Shown here: one piece after another, positions 9,526 to 18,619 of the stretch | Numbering within the stretch: the first letter of the stretch is position 1 | Layout of the letters: every line of letters begins with the position of its first letter | NCBI GenBank assembly: GCA_015698045.1 | Contig: BLAL01000054.1 | Location: 1,064,501-1,128,500 of the forward strand | Source: Rhizophagus clarus | Taxonomy: Eukaryota > Glomeromycota > Glomeromycetes > Glomerales > Glomeraceae | Direction of reading: 5' to 3' | DNA: 64,000 bases | Notes under the pieces: model-generated | Told to the model about the DNA's origin: nothing | The model's input: the letters and a program-made list of their open reading frames with translations, nothing else | Databases searched by the model: none | Program-made: the position numbers and the translations under genes

Positions 9526-12500
9526 ATCCGGAGACAAATAGACCATCTGAGAAATGTCTTCAAGGGGCATTAGGTGTATATTTCGCCCATCAGGATGGAC
9601 ATACAGACCACTTAGGCCGTCGTATATTTAGGGCAAAGAATCTTAAACCATATCTAGAGCGGGTAAAGTTGGATGGTATCCCTATGCCCACACCAGTTTC
9701 CCCTCACATCTTTAATAAAATCGAGGAGATGAATCCTGATATTTCCATAATTGTCTGGAAGTGGAAGGAGGAAACAGCTACCCCCAAACCTGTTATTTAT
9801 AGTAAGAACTATAACAGACCACATATTATCCATCTTATGGCCCTTACAGATATTACAAAATCCGAAGAAGGAAAATATGGGCAAAAGAATCACTTTCTTT
9901 GGGTTAAGAACCCAGATGGGTTAGTATATAAGGATAATGCTCACAAAGTTAAAAAGCATCTTTGCAACCGATGCTTCCAAAGTTTTACTTCTAAAAAATC
10001 CCTAGACTATCATCAGGAATGGTGTTTTGGACTGGGTGAAGCCCCACAAAGAGTCACTATGCCTGTAAAAGATGTTAATGACTTCGAAGAGTTCAGAAAC
10101 TATGGGCGACAGATCAATGCCCCATGTGTTATCCTAGCAGATTTCGAGTCATTAAAAAAGAAGTGTGACACACATTATGGTGGAAATATGCGAAAGATAG
10201 CAGAGGAAGAAGCCAATAGTTTTAGCTACTCAGTCCACTGGATCGATACTGGGGAAACATGGGGACCCTTTTTATATCGAGGAGAAAATGCCACAGAAGA
10301 ATTCATCCGTCAGATCGATCAAGAATTGGTAGAAATAAATAGGGTCTTAGCTGTTAAGCATGAGCGTATTATTACAGATGACTACCAAAGAAGATTTAAG
10401 GAGGCGAATCGGTGTTGGATCTGTGAAGACAAGTTCAGTATAGATACAGATATGATTAATATGTTAGAAAGAAAGGTTGCAAATCTCTCCGACAAGCTTA
10501 CAGAAATTGTTCAGGATCCTATATCTTATAATAAAGAAAAGCTTTCCGAGGGTACAAAAGTATTTTCACCTAGAGAAATATCAAGAAAGATCTGGGAGTT
10601 AGAAAAGAATATCGAATCAGAAAAGGTAAAAAATGGATCCCAGTTAGTACGCATGGAAAAGGATCTCAAAAATCTCTATACAGATTTGCTAAAGGCTGTT
10701 AAGAATCCTGAAGACTATAAATCCCTAAAAACTGCTTTAAGTAAAGCCCAAGCCGAATTAGCCAGAGAAGAAGCTAGGGATAAAAAGGTCTGGGATCACT
10801 GTCATATCACAGGTGAGTTCCGAGGTGCGTCTCACAATACATGTAATCTTAAACTTCAGATCGAGCCATGGAAGACACCAATCCCAGTTATCTTTCACAA
10901 CTTCCGGGGATATGACTCTCACTTGGTCTGTAAATCTGTCGGACGCTCGGGTAATTCTCTTCGAATCTCAGTCATTGCTGAAACCTTTGAACGATACAAA
11001 TCAATGAAGGTAGGTCAGCTTAAGTATATTGATAGTATGCAGTTCATGAATAGTAGCTTGGCCAATCTTACAAAGAATTTGGGAGATGACCACCCAATTA
11101 CAACCGAGTATTTCAAGAAGCAAGGCTATACAACCGAACAGATTTCCCTAGCATATCGTAAGGGAGTCTTTCCTCATGAGTATATTACTTCTCATGACCG
11201 ATTTAAGGAAACAGAACTACCTCCGATTCAAGAATTTCATAGTGTCCTTGGAGGTAAGATTTCTCAAGAGGATTATGAGCATGCCCAGAAGGTATGGAAG
11301 GAATTCGGATGCAAAAACTTGGGAGAATATAATGATCTCTATCTCAGGATAGACGTGCTTAGTCTAGCGGATGTCTGGACAACATTTAGAAAGACATCCA
11401 TGCATCATTATGGCCTTGATCCCAGCCATTATGTATCCGCACCATCTCTATCCTGGGATGCCATGCTTAAGATGACCAAGGTCAAGATTGAGCTATTCAC
11501 GGAAATGGCAATGCATGACTTCATTGAAAAGGCCAAGCGAGGTGGTATTGCTATGGCAGTACATAGACATTTCCAAGCAAATAATCCTAGCATGGGAGAG
11601 GAATTTGACCCATCCCAACCCACAACATGGATTTCCTATGTTGATGCAAACAATCTTTATGGATGGGCCATGAGTCAATTTCTCCCAGTTGGAAATTATA
11701 AGTGGGTTGCTAGTCGAGAATATCTAAAGAATAATCCCAAGATGCAAAAGAAATATCTCGAAATGATTCTCAAGACTAAAGCAGATGCGTCACGTGGATT
11801 CTTCTTAATGATTAATTCCCATTTCCCCCTAAAGACTCATAACTATTTGAAGGACTTACCTCCAGCTGTGGAAAATGTCGCAGTAAAAAAGGATATGCTA
11901 TGCCCATATAATGCCAAGCTTGTGAATGATATGGATGATGGGCGATTTTATCCAACAGAAAAACTAGTCCCGCATCTTGGCCCACGAAAAAATTATGTCA
12001 TTCATTATCAAGAGCTCCAGTATTATATGAAGTTAGGCATGATTGTAGATGAGGTCACAGAAATCTTGTCATTCGACCAGACGAATTGGTTAGCCCCATA
12101 TATTGCCAAGAATACAAAGTTGCGTCAGAAAGCCAAGAATGCTTTTGAAAAAGACTTCTTCAAGCTCATGAATAATTCAGTATATGGCAAGACTATGGAA
12201 AATGTCCGAAAGTACCAGGATGTTAAGATCATGGCCTGTAATAATGAGTCGGATGAGAAGAAGTTTCTCAAGAAAATACGTAGTCCAAATTTTAAGTATG
12301 GCAGACCGCTTGGAGATACACTAGTAGGCGCACATATGGGAAAGGCCAGTGTAGTTCTCAACAAGCCTATCATAGTTGGAGCATCAGTTTTGGGACTCAG
12401 CAAGCTCCTAATGTACCGCTTCTGGTATGACTATGTAAAGGAAAAATATGGAGATAAGGCTAGACTTGGATATATGGATACTGATTCCTTTATATTTATG

Positions 12501-13067
12501 GTTGAGACCGATGATATCTATAAAGATATGGCAGAGCGACCAGACATCTTTGATCTTAATGATTCGAAAACTATTGGGCTTTTCAAAGATGAGACCCCAG
12601 GTAATGTGATTACTGAGTCATTCCACATTCGGGCGAAATCATACCACTATGTCTTAGCTAATAAATCCACAAAGTCGAAGCATAAAGGGGTCAGCAAGAA
12701 GGGTATGAATGAAATGGCAGAGAACACATATCCCGAAAGTAAATCTCCCTTGACTCAAGTATATCGGGATTGTCTATTCCAGAAAAAGGTATTCTATGCC
12801 AAGAATATAGGATTCCGGTCAAAGGATCATGTAATATCTCTGGTCGAGTCTGAGAAGAAAGCTCTCTGTCCCATAGATACTAAGCGCTGGATCTTATTAG
12901 ATGGGGTTACCGGTTTACCTTATGGGCATTGGTCTATCATGGTATACAAGAATATGGTTAAAGATGGTATCCCCCATGAAGAGGCCGAAAAAAGAGCTAT
13001 AAGGGCCAAGCTCCCAGAGAAATATCAAAACGAATGTGTGTCTCACATATCTAGCTTTCAGCCATAA
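9483..13067 (+). CDS. Protein-primed family B DNA polymerase (exonuclease and polymerase domains)
   Basis: Replicates the element, presumably from a terminal protein at the TIR ends. In order: the conserved 'PSEKCLQGALGVYFA' segment (about 9540); a C2H2-like finger CNRC..HQEWC (about 9963-10025); Exo I 'ILADFES' (about 10132); a split treble-clef/HNH-like module, CWIC (about 10415) and DHCHITGEFRGASHNTCN (about 10795), separated by a long coiled-coil insert; Exo II 'NFRGYDSHL' (about 10900); motif A 'YVDANNLYGWAMS' (about 11638); motif B 'KLMNNSVYGKTMEN' (about 12160); and motif C 'YMDTDSF' (about 12472). All catalytic aspartates are present, and the stop is TAA at 13065. Upstream sequence in this frame lacks ATG, so expression depends on the 8029 start and a frame change. 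DANNLYGWAMSQ is characteristic of Maverick/Polinton polymerases. Confidence 0.92.
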
Positions 13068-13173
13068 GCTAGACTTGTGAGCGAGTTGGACCAGCCAAGT
13101 CATAGAGTTACATAAATATTAGATTTTTTTTTTCTGGCATGTTAAATATTTGATTATAGAATAAATCACTAAA

Positions 13174-13368
13174 ATGACAACCAGCATAGTCGGATTAGAG
13201 GATATTATAGATGAAGTAAAAAAGAATATCAAAATGGTATTCCAAAATGAGGTTAGAGCAGAAGATCGTCAAAAAGTTTATATAATTGGACTACAATTAA
13301 CATTAGATAGATTAGCACGAGAGTTAGATTTTGTGCAAAATAATTATCAAGGAAATCTAATAGACTGA
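13174..13368 (+). CDS. Small ORF, unknown (64 aa)
   Basis: ATG start, 64 residues, predicted to be almost wholly helical and amphipathic (MTTSIVGLEDIIDEVKKNI...). It lies 107 bp after PolB on the same strand and overlaps the end of the convergent F-box frame by about 20 bp. No family is recognised. Its position in an otherwise compact element suggests it is real, but size alone cannot exclude chance. Confidence 0.4.
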   Translation: MTTSIVGLEDIIDEVKKNIKMVFQNEVRAEDRQKVYIIGLQLTLDRLARELDFVQNNYQGNLID

Positions 13369-13932
13369 AAAGACTTGACTAGCCTATGAAATTCATCATC
13401 AACAGTATAGTCATAGTCATAGGATTGGAAAACTCTAGCCAGTCTAAGAAATTCATTCCTTAGTTCGTAAAGCGAACAGACATCCTGATAGTACCTGTTT
13501 AGTTCATAGTCCTGTTTTAAATAATATTGCATTTTACGACGTGTAAAATAGACTAAAAATTGTTTTTTATTATGAAGTAGTTGACTTCTACTATAGCGAG
13601 AAGAATTTAAGAAATCTTTATGATCATATAATATAGAAAGCGAAATAGTCCTTGTACTTAATCGATTAAAAATATCACTCCATGTATCACTTACTTTGCA
13701 ATAGTTAACAATTTCAGTAAGACTGAGATCATCATCATAAAGGTAAGAAATAATATTATCACGAATGCTGGGAATACTAATAAATTCAGCTTTCCTTTTT
13801 TTCTGAATAATAAGCTTAGATACAGCATTCCATTGGTGGTTTACTCTAGCACAACTCCTATAGAGATCTTTCCTACTAAGAAAGGCAAAGATAGCTTCTA
13901 GTAATTCGGGGTAATGCTAGGGTACGATACAT
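13347..13932 (-). pseudogene. F-box protein gene with an early frameshift
   Basis: On the minus strand the frame is open without interruption from 13916 to 13347 (about 190 codons) but lacks an early ATG. Its start reads 'PELLEAIFAFLSRKDLYRSC' and continues ARVNHQWNAVS, a good F-box (L/P-E-L-L..IF.FL...DL...R.VN..W). An ATG at 13932 reads M-Y-R-T-L-A-L-P and would join this F-box if one C of the CCCC run at 13908-13911 were removed. The remaining sequence is Tyr/Arg-rich and unrecognised. F-box proteins recruit substrates to SCF ubiquitin ligases. Carriage by a transposon is unusual and could target host defence or replication regulators (inference). The shift may be decay or an assembly error. 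Confidence 0.65.
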
Positions 13933-13973
13933 TTTTTTATGTAAATAATTAGACTATTTTCTGCAGATAAGAA

Positions 13974-14189
13974 ATGGAAAGCAATAAAAAAGAGAATCCA
14001 GAGACGAGCCAGCTTGACTATAATTCCTCATCCCTTATATTCCCTGATCTGACAAAATCAGCACAAGCTCTAATGAATAGCCTGGATAAATTGGAAGACA
14101 TGATAAATTTGATAAAATCTGATTTGAAAAAACCGTTGCCATTAGATGTTTCTGACCTTTTGCAGAGCTTAGACAAGAAAGGGAAATAG
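13974..14189 (+). CDS. Small ORF, unknown (71 aa)
   Basis: ATG 13974, 71 codons. A polar N-terminus is followed by a helical, leucine-rich heptad-like stretch (ALMNSLDKLEDMINLIKSDL). It starts 42 bp from the divergent F-box ATG, so the two would share a promoter region. No family is recognised. Confidence 0.4.
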   Translation: MESNKKENPETSQLDYNSSSLIFPDLTKSAQALMNSLDKLEDMINLIKSDLKKPLPLDVSDLLQSLDKKGK

Positions 14190-14490
14190 GTTAAATTACT
14201 GCGCCATACACGTGACATTGTGAACTCGGTTCACATTCTCCTCCTTATAAATTTCAGGATAATCTTCCGCAATTCTTGGACAAGGAAAGGCATTTTCTCT
14301 GGCATTTTCTTGGTATTTTTTTCCCAGAATATAGGCTTCAGCAATTTTTTTGGCTAATTCTAGACGGAAACTTTTACTAAAAATATATGGAATACCCAAA
14401 CTTCTGGGAAAATATGGAATTTCTAAACTTCCAGGAATAATTTTCTTCCAGGAATTTTCTAAAACTACATATTACTTACCCTATTCGAAC

Positions 14491-15414
14491 ATGGCAAGCC
14501 AACCACATTTTAATGAACACTATAAGAGTTTGCTTGACCAATTACCACCATCCATGAAAAAAGATGCATGGTTACGACTAACAACTCGTAAAAGTAATCC
14601 CCTATCTGAGGAACAGGCTAAAGGTATTCGTTCAGATATTGAGGAATTACTTACTAAAGAAGTTGAAAGATACTTTAATAAAAAAAATCGCCAAAAGCTT
14701 AAGATTGAAGCAAATACCACTTCTGATGGTTCTAGTACATTATCAAGGCTAGATGGATTTGAGAAACAGTTAGAAGAGCGTGAACTTTGTGTACAGCAAC
14801 AGGAGAATAATATTAAGAAAACTATTGAGACTCAAGTTTCTGAGGAACGCAAACGTCTAAAAGATGAATATGATACTCTTTTAGCTCGAAAAGTGAGAGA
14901 ATATAATAACTGTATGGTAGATATGAAGCAGAAATTATATTCATTTAGGTATCAGCTAGAAGAGCAACATAAATCCAGCAAGGCTGACTTGGAGAAACAA
15001 TACCAATCTCGTATCTCTGCCTTGGATAAAGCTAATATTGAAAAAGATAGAGAGATTGGCAAGTTATCTGCATTACTATCACGATCTAAGAATGAAATAA
15101 AGGATCTTAAATATGTCCTTTCTTCGGTTAAAGATATTATCAAGACATTGGATGATATTATCTATTCTAAAGATCAAACAATTATTATTTATAATGATGG
15201 AATCCGTTCTATTAATCCTGGCTGTATTGATAGTGCTATAGAGCCAATTAGTTTTTATGAAAAAGATGCCAAAGTCTTGTGGAATAGATGGCGTGCTAAT
15301 GCACCAGATAATCCAGATATTCGAAAAAAATATTCATTTCGTTCCTCTATTCGTACAAAACTTTCTGACCATCTTATTCAAGAACTTCAAAAGGTTATAT
15401 CATGCCAAAAATAG
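14491..15414 (+). CDS. Coiled-coil protein of the Maverick-like element
   Basis: I take ATG 14491 (MASQPHFNEHYKSLL..); the frame is open further upstream to 14350 but has no other ATG. It gives about 307 residues. The central two thirds is a long charged coiled coil (LEERELCVQQQENNIKK through about 'LSALLSRSKNEIKDLKYVL'), and the C-terminal part is basic with 'VLWNRWRANAP'. It could be a structural or minor virion-like protein, or a partner of the Gag-like protein, but no homology is recognised. It ends a few bases before, and slightly overlaps, the convergent zinc-finger frame at 15400. Confidence 0.6.
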   Translation: MASQPHFNEHYKSLLDQLPPSMKKDAWLRLTTRKSNPLSEEQAKGIRSDIEELLTKEVERYFNKKNRQKLKIEANTTSDGSSTLSRLDGFEKQLEERELCVQQQENNIKKTIETQVSEERKRLKDEYDTLLARKVREYNNCMVDMKQKLYSFRYQLEEQHKSSKADLEKQYQSRISALDKANIEKDREIGKLSALLSRSKNEIKDLKYVLSSVKDIIKTLDDIIYSKDQTIIIYNDGIRSINPGCIDSAIEPISFYEKDAKVLWNRWRANAPDNPDIRKKYSFRSSIRTKLSDHLIQELQKVISCQK

Positions 15415-15602
15415 TCGAATAGGCACTGTATTTTTTTCCTGATTGCTGTCTAAATATTGTCTGATCTGTGATGAAACACTGTCTGAAACACTGTCTAAAA
15501 CACTGTCTGAAATACTGTCTGAACACTTAACTGTTTTATAATGCTGTTTTAACCTACAGGGATAACGGAATTCTTTACCACAATGCATGCATGTACGGTC
15601 TG
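15400..15602 (-). CDS. Zinc-finger tail reached by -1 frameshift from the protease
   Basis: In the -1 frame relative to the protease, reading runs through AAA AAA CTA GCA into 'LADRTCMHCGKEFRYPC' and a C2-H-C finger (C-x2-C-x12-H-x5-C), then a repetitive Asp/Ser stretch (SDSISDSVLDSVSDSVSS) and stop at 15400. The finger closely resembles the one at the N-terminus of PolB (RTCESCGK...LRQHY). An ATG exists at 15588 but would delete the first cysteine of the finger, which argues that it is expressed as an extension of the protease. Confidence 0.6.
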
Positions 15603-16688
15603 CTAGTTTTTTTTTACAGGTTCTGGCCCCTTCCCTACAGTGAAGACATTACGCTGAGACTTGTGAACTGATAGGGGGATGGTAATAGTCTTTCCATTTC
15701 GGATTGTCTTAAATTCTCCCTTTACTAAGGGTTCCCATCCTGCCCGATGTTGCCATTTCGTTCCAAGAATAAATAGTGATAACTCATTTCCATTATCATC
15801 ATATTCTGTAGGAACGACAGAAAATTCATCTGAAATGGTATCTCTATTTTCCTTATCCTCTATAGTTACAGGAACACTATCAACCGTACCAAGAGAATGA
15901 GACTTACTTGCAACCCCATTAAGTCGATGAATCTTCTTTCTATTTATTTTTTGACCCAAATGAATAGCAACATTTTCTGAGAATATTGATGAATCTGATC
16001 CACTATCAATCATTGCATATGGTATAGTTATATCCCCTACCTTACATGAGATGGTTGCAACATCATCGGCATCCTTTATTTGGAGAAAATTTATCTCCAA
16101 GGGCTTTGGCCAATATATTTGGCTATTTTTTTTTTGAGCTGTAGCATAAGCCTTAATGGCATAATCTAGTTGAATGCTCTCTGGTTTGGCATAGCTAGAG
16201 GATGTAGCATTAATTTCCTTTATTTTAGTAGAATCTGCTATAACTATATCTTCATTTGAGCTGGGGGCATTTGGAACAGTTTCATTATTATTTTCTGGAA
16301 CTTGTAAAAGAAGCTTTTGTTCGGTATTTGTGGCCTGTATTAGTGGAAATAAGATATCTTGAAATTTTTTTGTAACATTTTCCCATGCTAATTCCCTTCT
16401 TTTAACCGTATCATTTGGCATTTCTGTATTCAAGCAATGGTCTTTTATTTTGGGGAATATCATATTAATAAATTTTGAAATTTCTATAAGAATCTCTCTA
16501 GGACAATGAGGGACTAATGATGCTATTGACGATTTTAATGCTATTTGATACATTAGATCTGTAGCTATGGCTATATTACTAGTACGAGATTTGGAAGTAG
16601 GGGACTTCTTGGTGGTTCCTTCTTTTGATTTGATACTCTTTTTTATAGGTACTCCACTTCGCACCACTTTTTTTTTAAAGCATAGCAA
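15603..16688 (-). CDS. Retropepsin-like aspartic protease (Pro), -1 frame to Gag
   Basis: About 360 codons with no ATG at the beginning; the frame starts inside the end of the Gag-like gene (overlap 16643-16688), so a Gag-Pro fusion through -1 frameshifting is the simplest expression route. A basic N-terminus and a roughly 100-residue helical region precede the protease fold, whose active-site motif 'AMIDSGSDSSIF' places Asp near residue 228 (about 16007). The flanking strand pattern and the later 'LFILGTKW' segment fit clan AA retropepsins (hydrophobic-G-hydrophobic). It presumably matures the Gag-like protein. The frame ends in TAG (15603-15605) directly after A AAA AAC. Aspartic proteases of this type belong to retroelements and are not known to me as Polinton components. 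Confidence 0.8.
   Translation of the reverse strand: MLCFKKKVVRSGVPIKKSIKSKEGTTKKSPTSKSRTSNIAIATDLMYQIALKSSIASLVPHCPREILIEISKFINMIFPKIKDHCLNTEMPNDTVKRRELAWENVTKKFQDILFPLIQATNTEQKLLLQVPENNNETVPNAPSSNEDIVIADSTKIKEINATSSSYAKPESIQLDYAIKAYATAQKKNSQIYWPKPLEINFLQIKDADDVATISCKVGDITIPYAMIDSGSDSSIFSENVAIHLGQKINRKKIHRLNGVASKSHSLGTVDSVPVTIEDKENRDTISDEFSVVPTEYDDNGNELSLFILGTKWQHRAGWEPLVKGEFKTIRNGKTITIPLSVHKSQRNVFTVGKGPEPVKKN
15606..15612 (-). other. Putative -1 frameshift site A AAA AAC (Pro to zinc finger)
   Basis: On the minus strand, in the protease frame, codons read GTA AAA AAA AAC TAG. The heptamer A_AAA_AAC is in the correct phase, directly before the stop, and slippage enters the zinc-finger frame. 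No obvious downstream stem was found by eye. Confidence 0.6.
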
Positions 16689-18619
16689 TTTCGTGATTCG
16701 TCATCAATATCATCCTCATTATCATCTTCAATTTCTTCTTCAGAATCTTCTTCCAATATGTATTCTTCAGAATCTTCAGAGTCTTCAGGATCTTCTTCCT
16801 CATTTTGGTATACATAATTAACTTTTTTAGTCCGCTTTAGTCTGGGGCAATTAGCCTTTGTATGTCCAGCATTTCCACATACTGAGCAATGCCGGACAAG
16901 TTTACTTGATGCTTTACTTGGCACTACCTTTCTAACAACTTTCTTTGTGGCATAGGCACTTCTGGGTGTAAAGGGACTCTTTCTAACATGAGCTGTTTGA
17001 CCTCCTAATCTCTTTTTAAGTTCTTCATAAATAAAATTTTCTAATGTAGCGTCATCTGTTCCTATTCCTGTATATCCCAAATCTCTTGCTAGACGAATTT
17101 TAAAATCATCTTTTTGTGGTTGAGCTTTATAATTAACTGGAGCTATTGTATGAGCTTGTATTCTTTTGCCTGCACTTTCATGCCATATATTACGCAAGTC
17201 TGTAAAAAATGCAATGACTGTAGCAGGAGTAGCAATTCTAACTCTCATTTCTAAATCAGAAGGCAATTGATTAAATAGATAAGGTAAGGCATCAGCATCT
17301 GGCATTGCTTGTACTAGTGGTTTGATTCGTTTTTCATAACTATCAGGAGTATCTGTCTCTAAAAACTTTTCATTAACAAGAGCAAATATAGCACTTCGGT
17401 TAGTCCCTACCATAACTTCTCTATATTTTTCACGCAACCAGTTTAGGAAGAGAGGTTCAGTATTAATAGCTGGATTACCTACTGCATAAGGATCATTGGC
17501 AGGAACAGGTGCAAACCTACCTGTCATTTTATTTATCATAACTTGACATCTTGCAACGGCATTAAAGCCAGCAACGGCTAAAGGACGTGCCATCTCATTT
17601 ATATTTCTAAGCTTTTGATAATATACGTCTGGTGGTTCCTGCCCATCATAATTGGGTAATTGTGCAAGTAATGGTGCTAATGTATGCATGACATCTTGTA
17701 TTGTAGCCATGTTTCCTGGAGGATTGTTTTGTAAATTCAAAATAATTTGTCGTGAATTTAATTCCCTACCCTTCCATTTTTGGTATCTATTAAATACAAA
17801 TGCCCGATTGAATTCTGCTAATTCTGCCTCTGCTTTGCGTCTCTGATTTATTCGCTGAAGAATAGCTTTTTCTCCTATTAATACATTTATTCGATTTTGC
17901 TTTCTTAAGGCTATCCTTTGTCCATTAGTTTGCCTATCCTGTGCTATTTGCCACCAACGTCGACGCTCATTTACCTCATTATTATATGCTAAAGTCAGTA
18001 GCTGAGCTTGAATATAATCATTTCTAGTATTTGTTAATTCATTCCTAAGGGCATTGATTCGCTCATTAGCTGTACGGTATAAACCTTGCATGTTAATAGC
18101 ATCTTGAGCATTTCTTTGCATAAGTTCACGAGCAGTTGTTAATAAGATTCGTATACCATCTAGTGTATTTTTGGGGTTGAATGATGTATCCCCATCAAAA
18201 TATGATTCCACCCGATCTAGCGCTCTAGCAATATTTATTAAAATATCAGGTATTGCCATATTTTTTTGTTCTTCTTCGGAATGATTATTATTAGATTTAG
18301 ATAATTCTTGTATACGAGATTTAAGTTTATCTATTATGTCTTCTAGCTGGATAATTCGATTATCTTGAATAACTAATGCCTCCTCTTTTAGCTCCAGATA
18401 ATCCTGACATTTTTTAAGCTCACCTAGGATGACCTTACATTTATCCTTTAGCTGATTAACTTCATCATCATAAGATTGTAGATTCTTTTCAAGATGAGAA
18501 ATATATCGCTCACAGGCTTTAATTTCCTCTTCTAGTTTGTGGATTTTCTTTTGTACTAACTTTATCCCTAGATCAAAGTTGCTATTTAGCTGATCAAGAT
18601 ATGTCTGCTCAACCCTCAT
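16643..18619 (-). CDS. Gag-like protein with coiled coil and CCHC zinc knuckle
   Basis: ATG 18619 gives 658 residues. Order: coiled coil (1-110); helical linker; a capsid-like region (about 300-500) containing 'PNYDGQEPPDVYYQKLRNI', 'LFLNWLREKYREVMVG' and 'EKFLETDTPDSYEKRI', which resembles the helical capsid/retrotransposon Gag domain; a basic segment; a CCHC knuckle CSVCGNAGHTKANC (578-591, C-x2-C-x4-H-x4-C); and a very acidic tail. It presumably assembles a shell and binds nucleic acid. Its start overlaps the divergent integrase start by 19 bp, giving a shared promoter zone. The end of the frame contains T TTA AAA AAA AAG, allowing a -1 shift into the protease. A Gag where a Polinton would encode jelly-roll capsids is the main oddity of this element. 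Confidence 0.8.
   Translation of the reverse strand: MRVEQTYLDQLNSNFDLGIKLVQKKIHKLEEEIKACERYISHLEKNLQSYDDEVNQLKDKCKVILGELKKCQDYLELKEEALVIQDNRIIQLEDIIDKLKSRIQELSKSNNNHSEEEQKNMAIPDILINIARALDRVESYFDGDTSFNPKNTLDGIRILLTTARELMQRNAQDAINMQGLYRTANERINALRNELTNTRNDYIQAQLLTLAYNNEVNERRRWWQIAQDRQTNGQRIALRKQNRINVLIGEKAILQRINQRRKAEAELAEFNRAFVFNRYQKWKGRELNSRQIILNLQNNPPGNMATIQDVMHTLAPLLAQLPNYDGQEPPDVYYQKLRNINEMARPLAVAGFNAVARCQVMINKMTGRFAPVPANDPYAVGNPAINTEPLFLNWLREKYREVMVGTNRSAIFALVNEKFLETDTPDSYEKRIKPLVQAMPDADALPYLFNQLPSDLEMRVRIATPATVIAFFTDLRNIWHESAGKRIQAHTIAPVNYKAQPQKDDFKIRLARDLGYTGIGTDDATLENFIYEELKKRLGGQTAHVRKSPFTPRSAYATKKVVRKVVPSKASSKLVRHCSVCGNAGHTKANCPRLKRTKKVNYVYQNEEEDPEDSEDSEEYILEEDSEEEIEDDNEDDIDDESRNCYALKKKWCEVEYL
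16667..16679 (-). other. Putative -1 frameshift site T TTA AAA / A AAA AAG (Gag to Pro)
   Basis: Minus-strand codons in the Gag frame are GCT TTA AAA AAA AAG TGG. Both T_TTA_AAA (16673-16679) and A_AAA_AAG (16667-16673) fit the X_XXY_YYZ rule in phase. The -1 frame is the protease; the Gag stop follows seven codons later at 16643. Confidence 0.65.

Noticed and set aside
9483..9530. Programmed frameshift between the two PolB frames
   Set aside because: The codons at the junction (AAC AAA AGT) do not give a workable -1 slippery heptamer; a lost A in the run is simpler.
14196..14399. Minus-strand 67-aa frame in the Maverick-like element
   Set aside because: No ATG start, no recognisable motif, and it overlaps the region upstream of the coiled-coil gene; kept out of the gene list.
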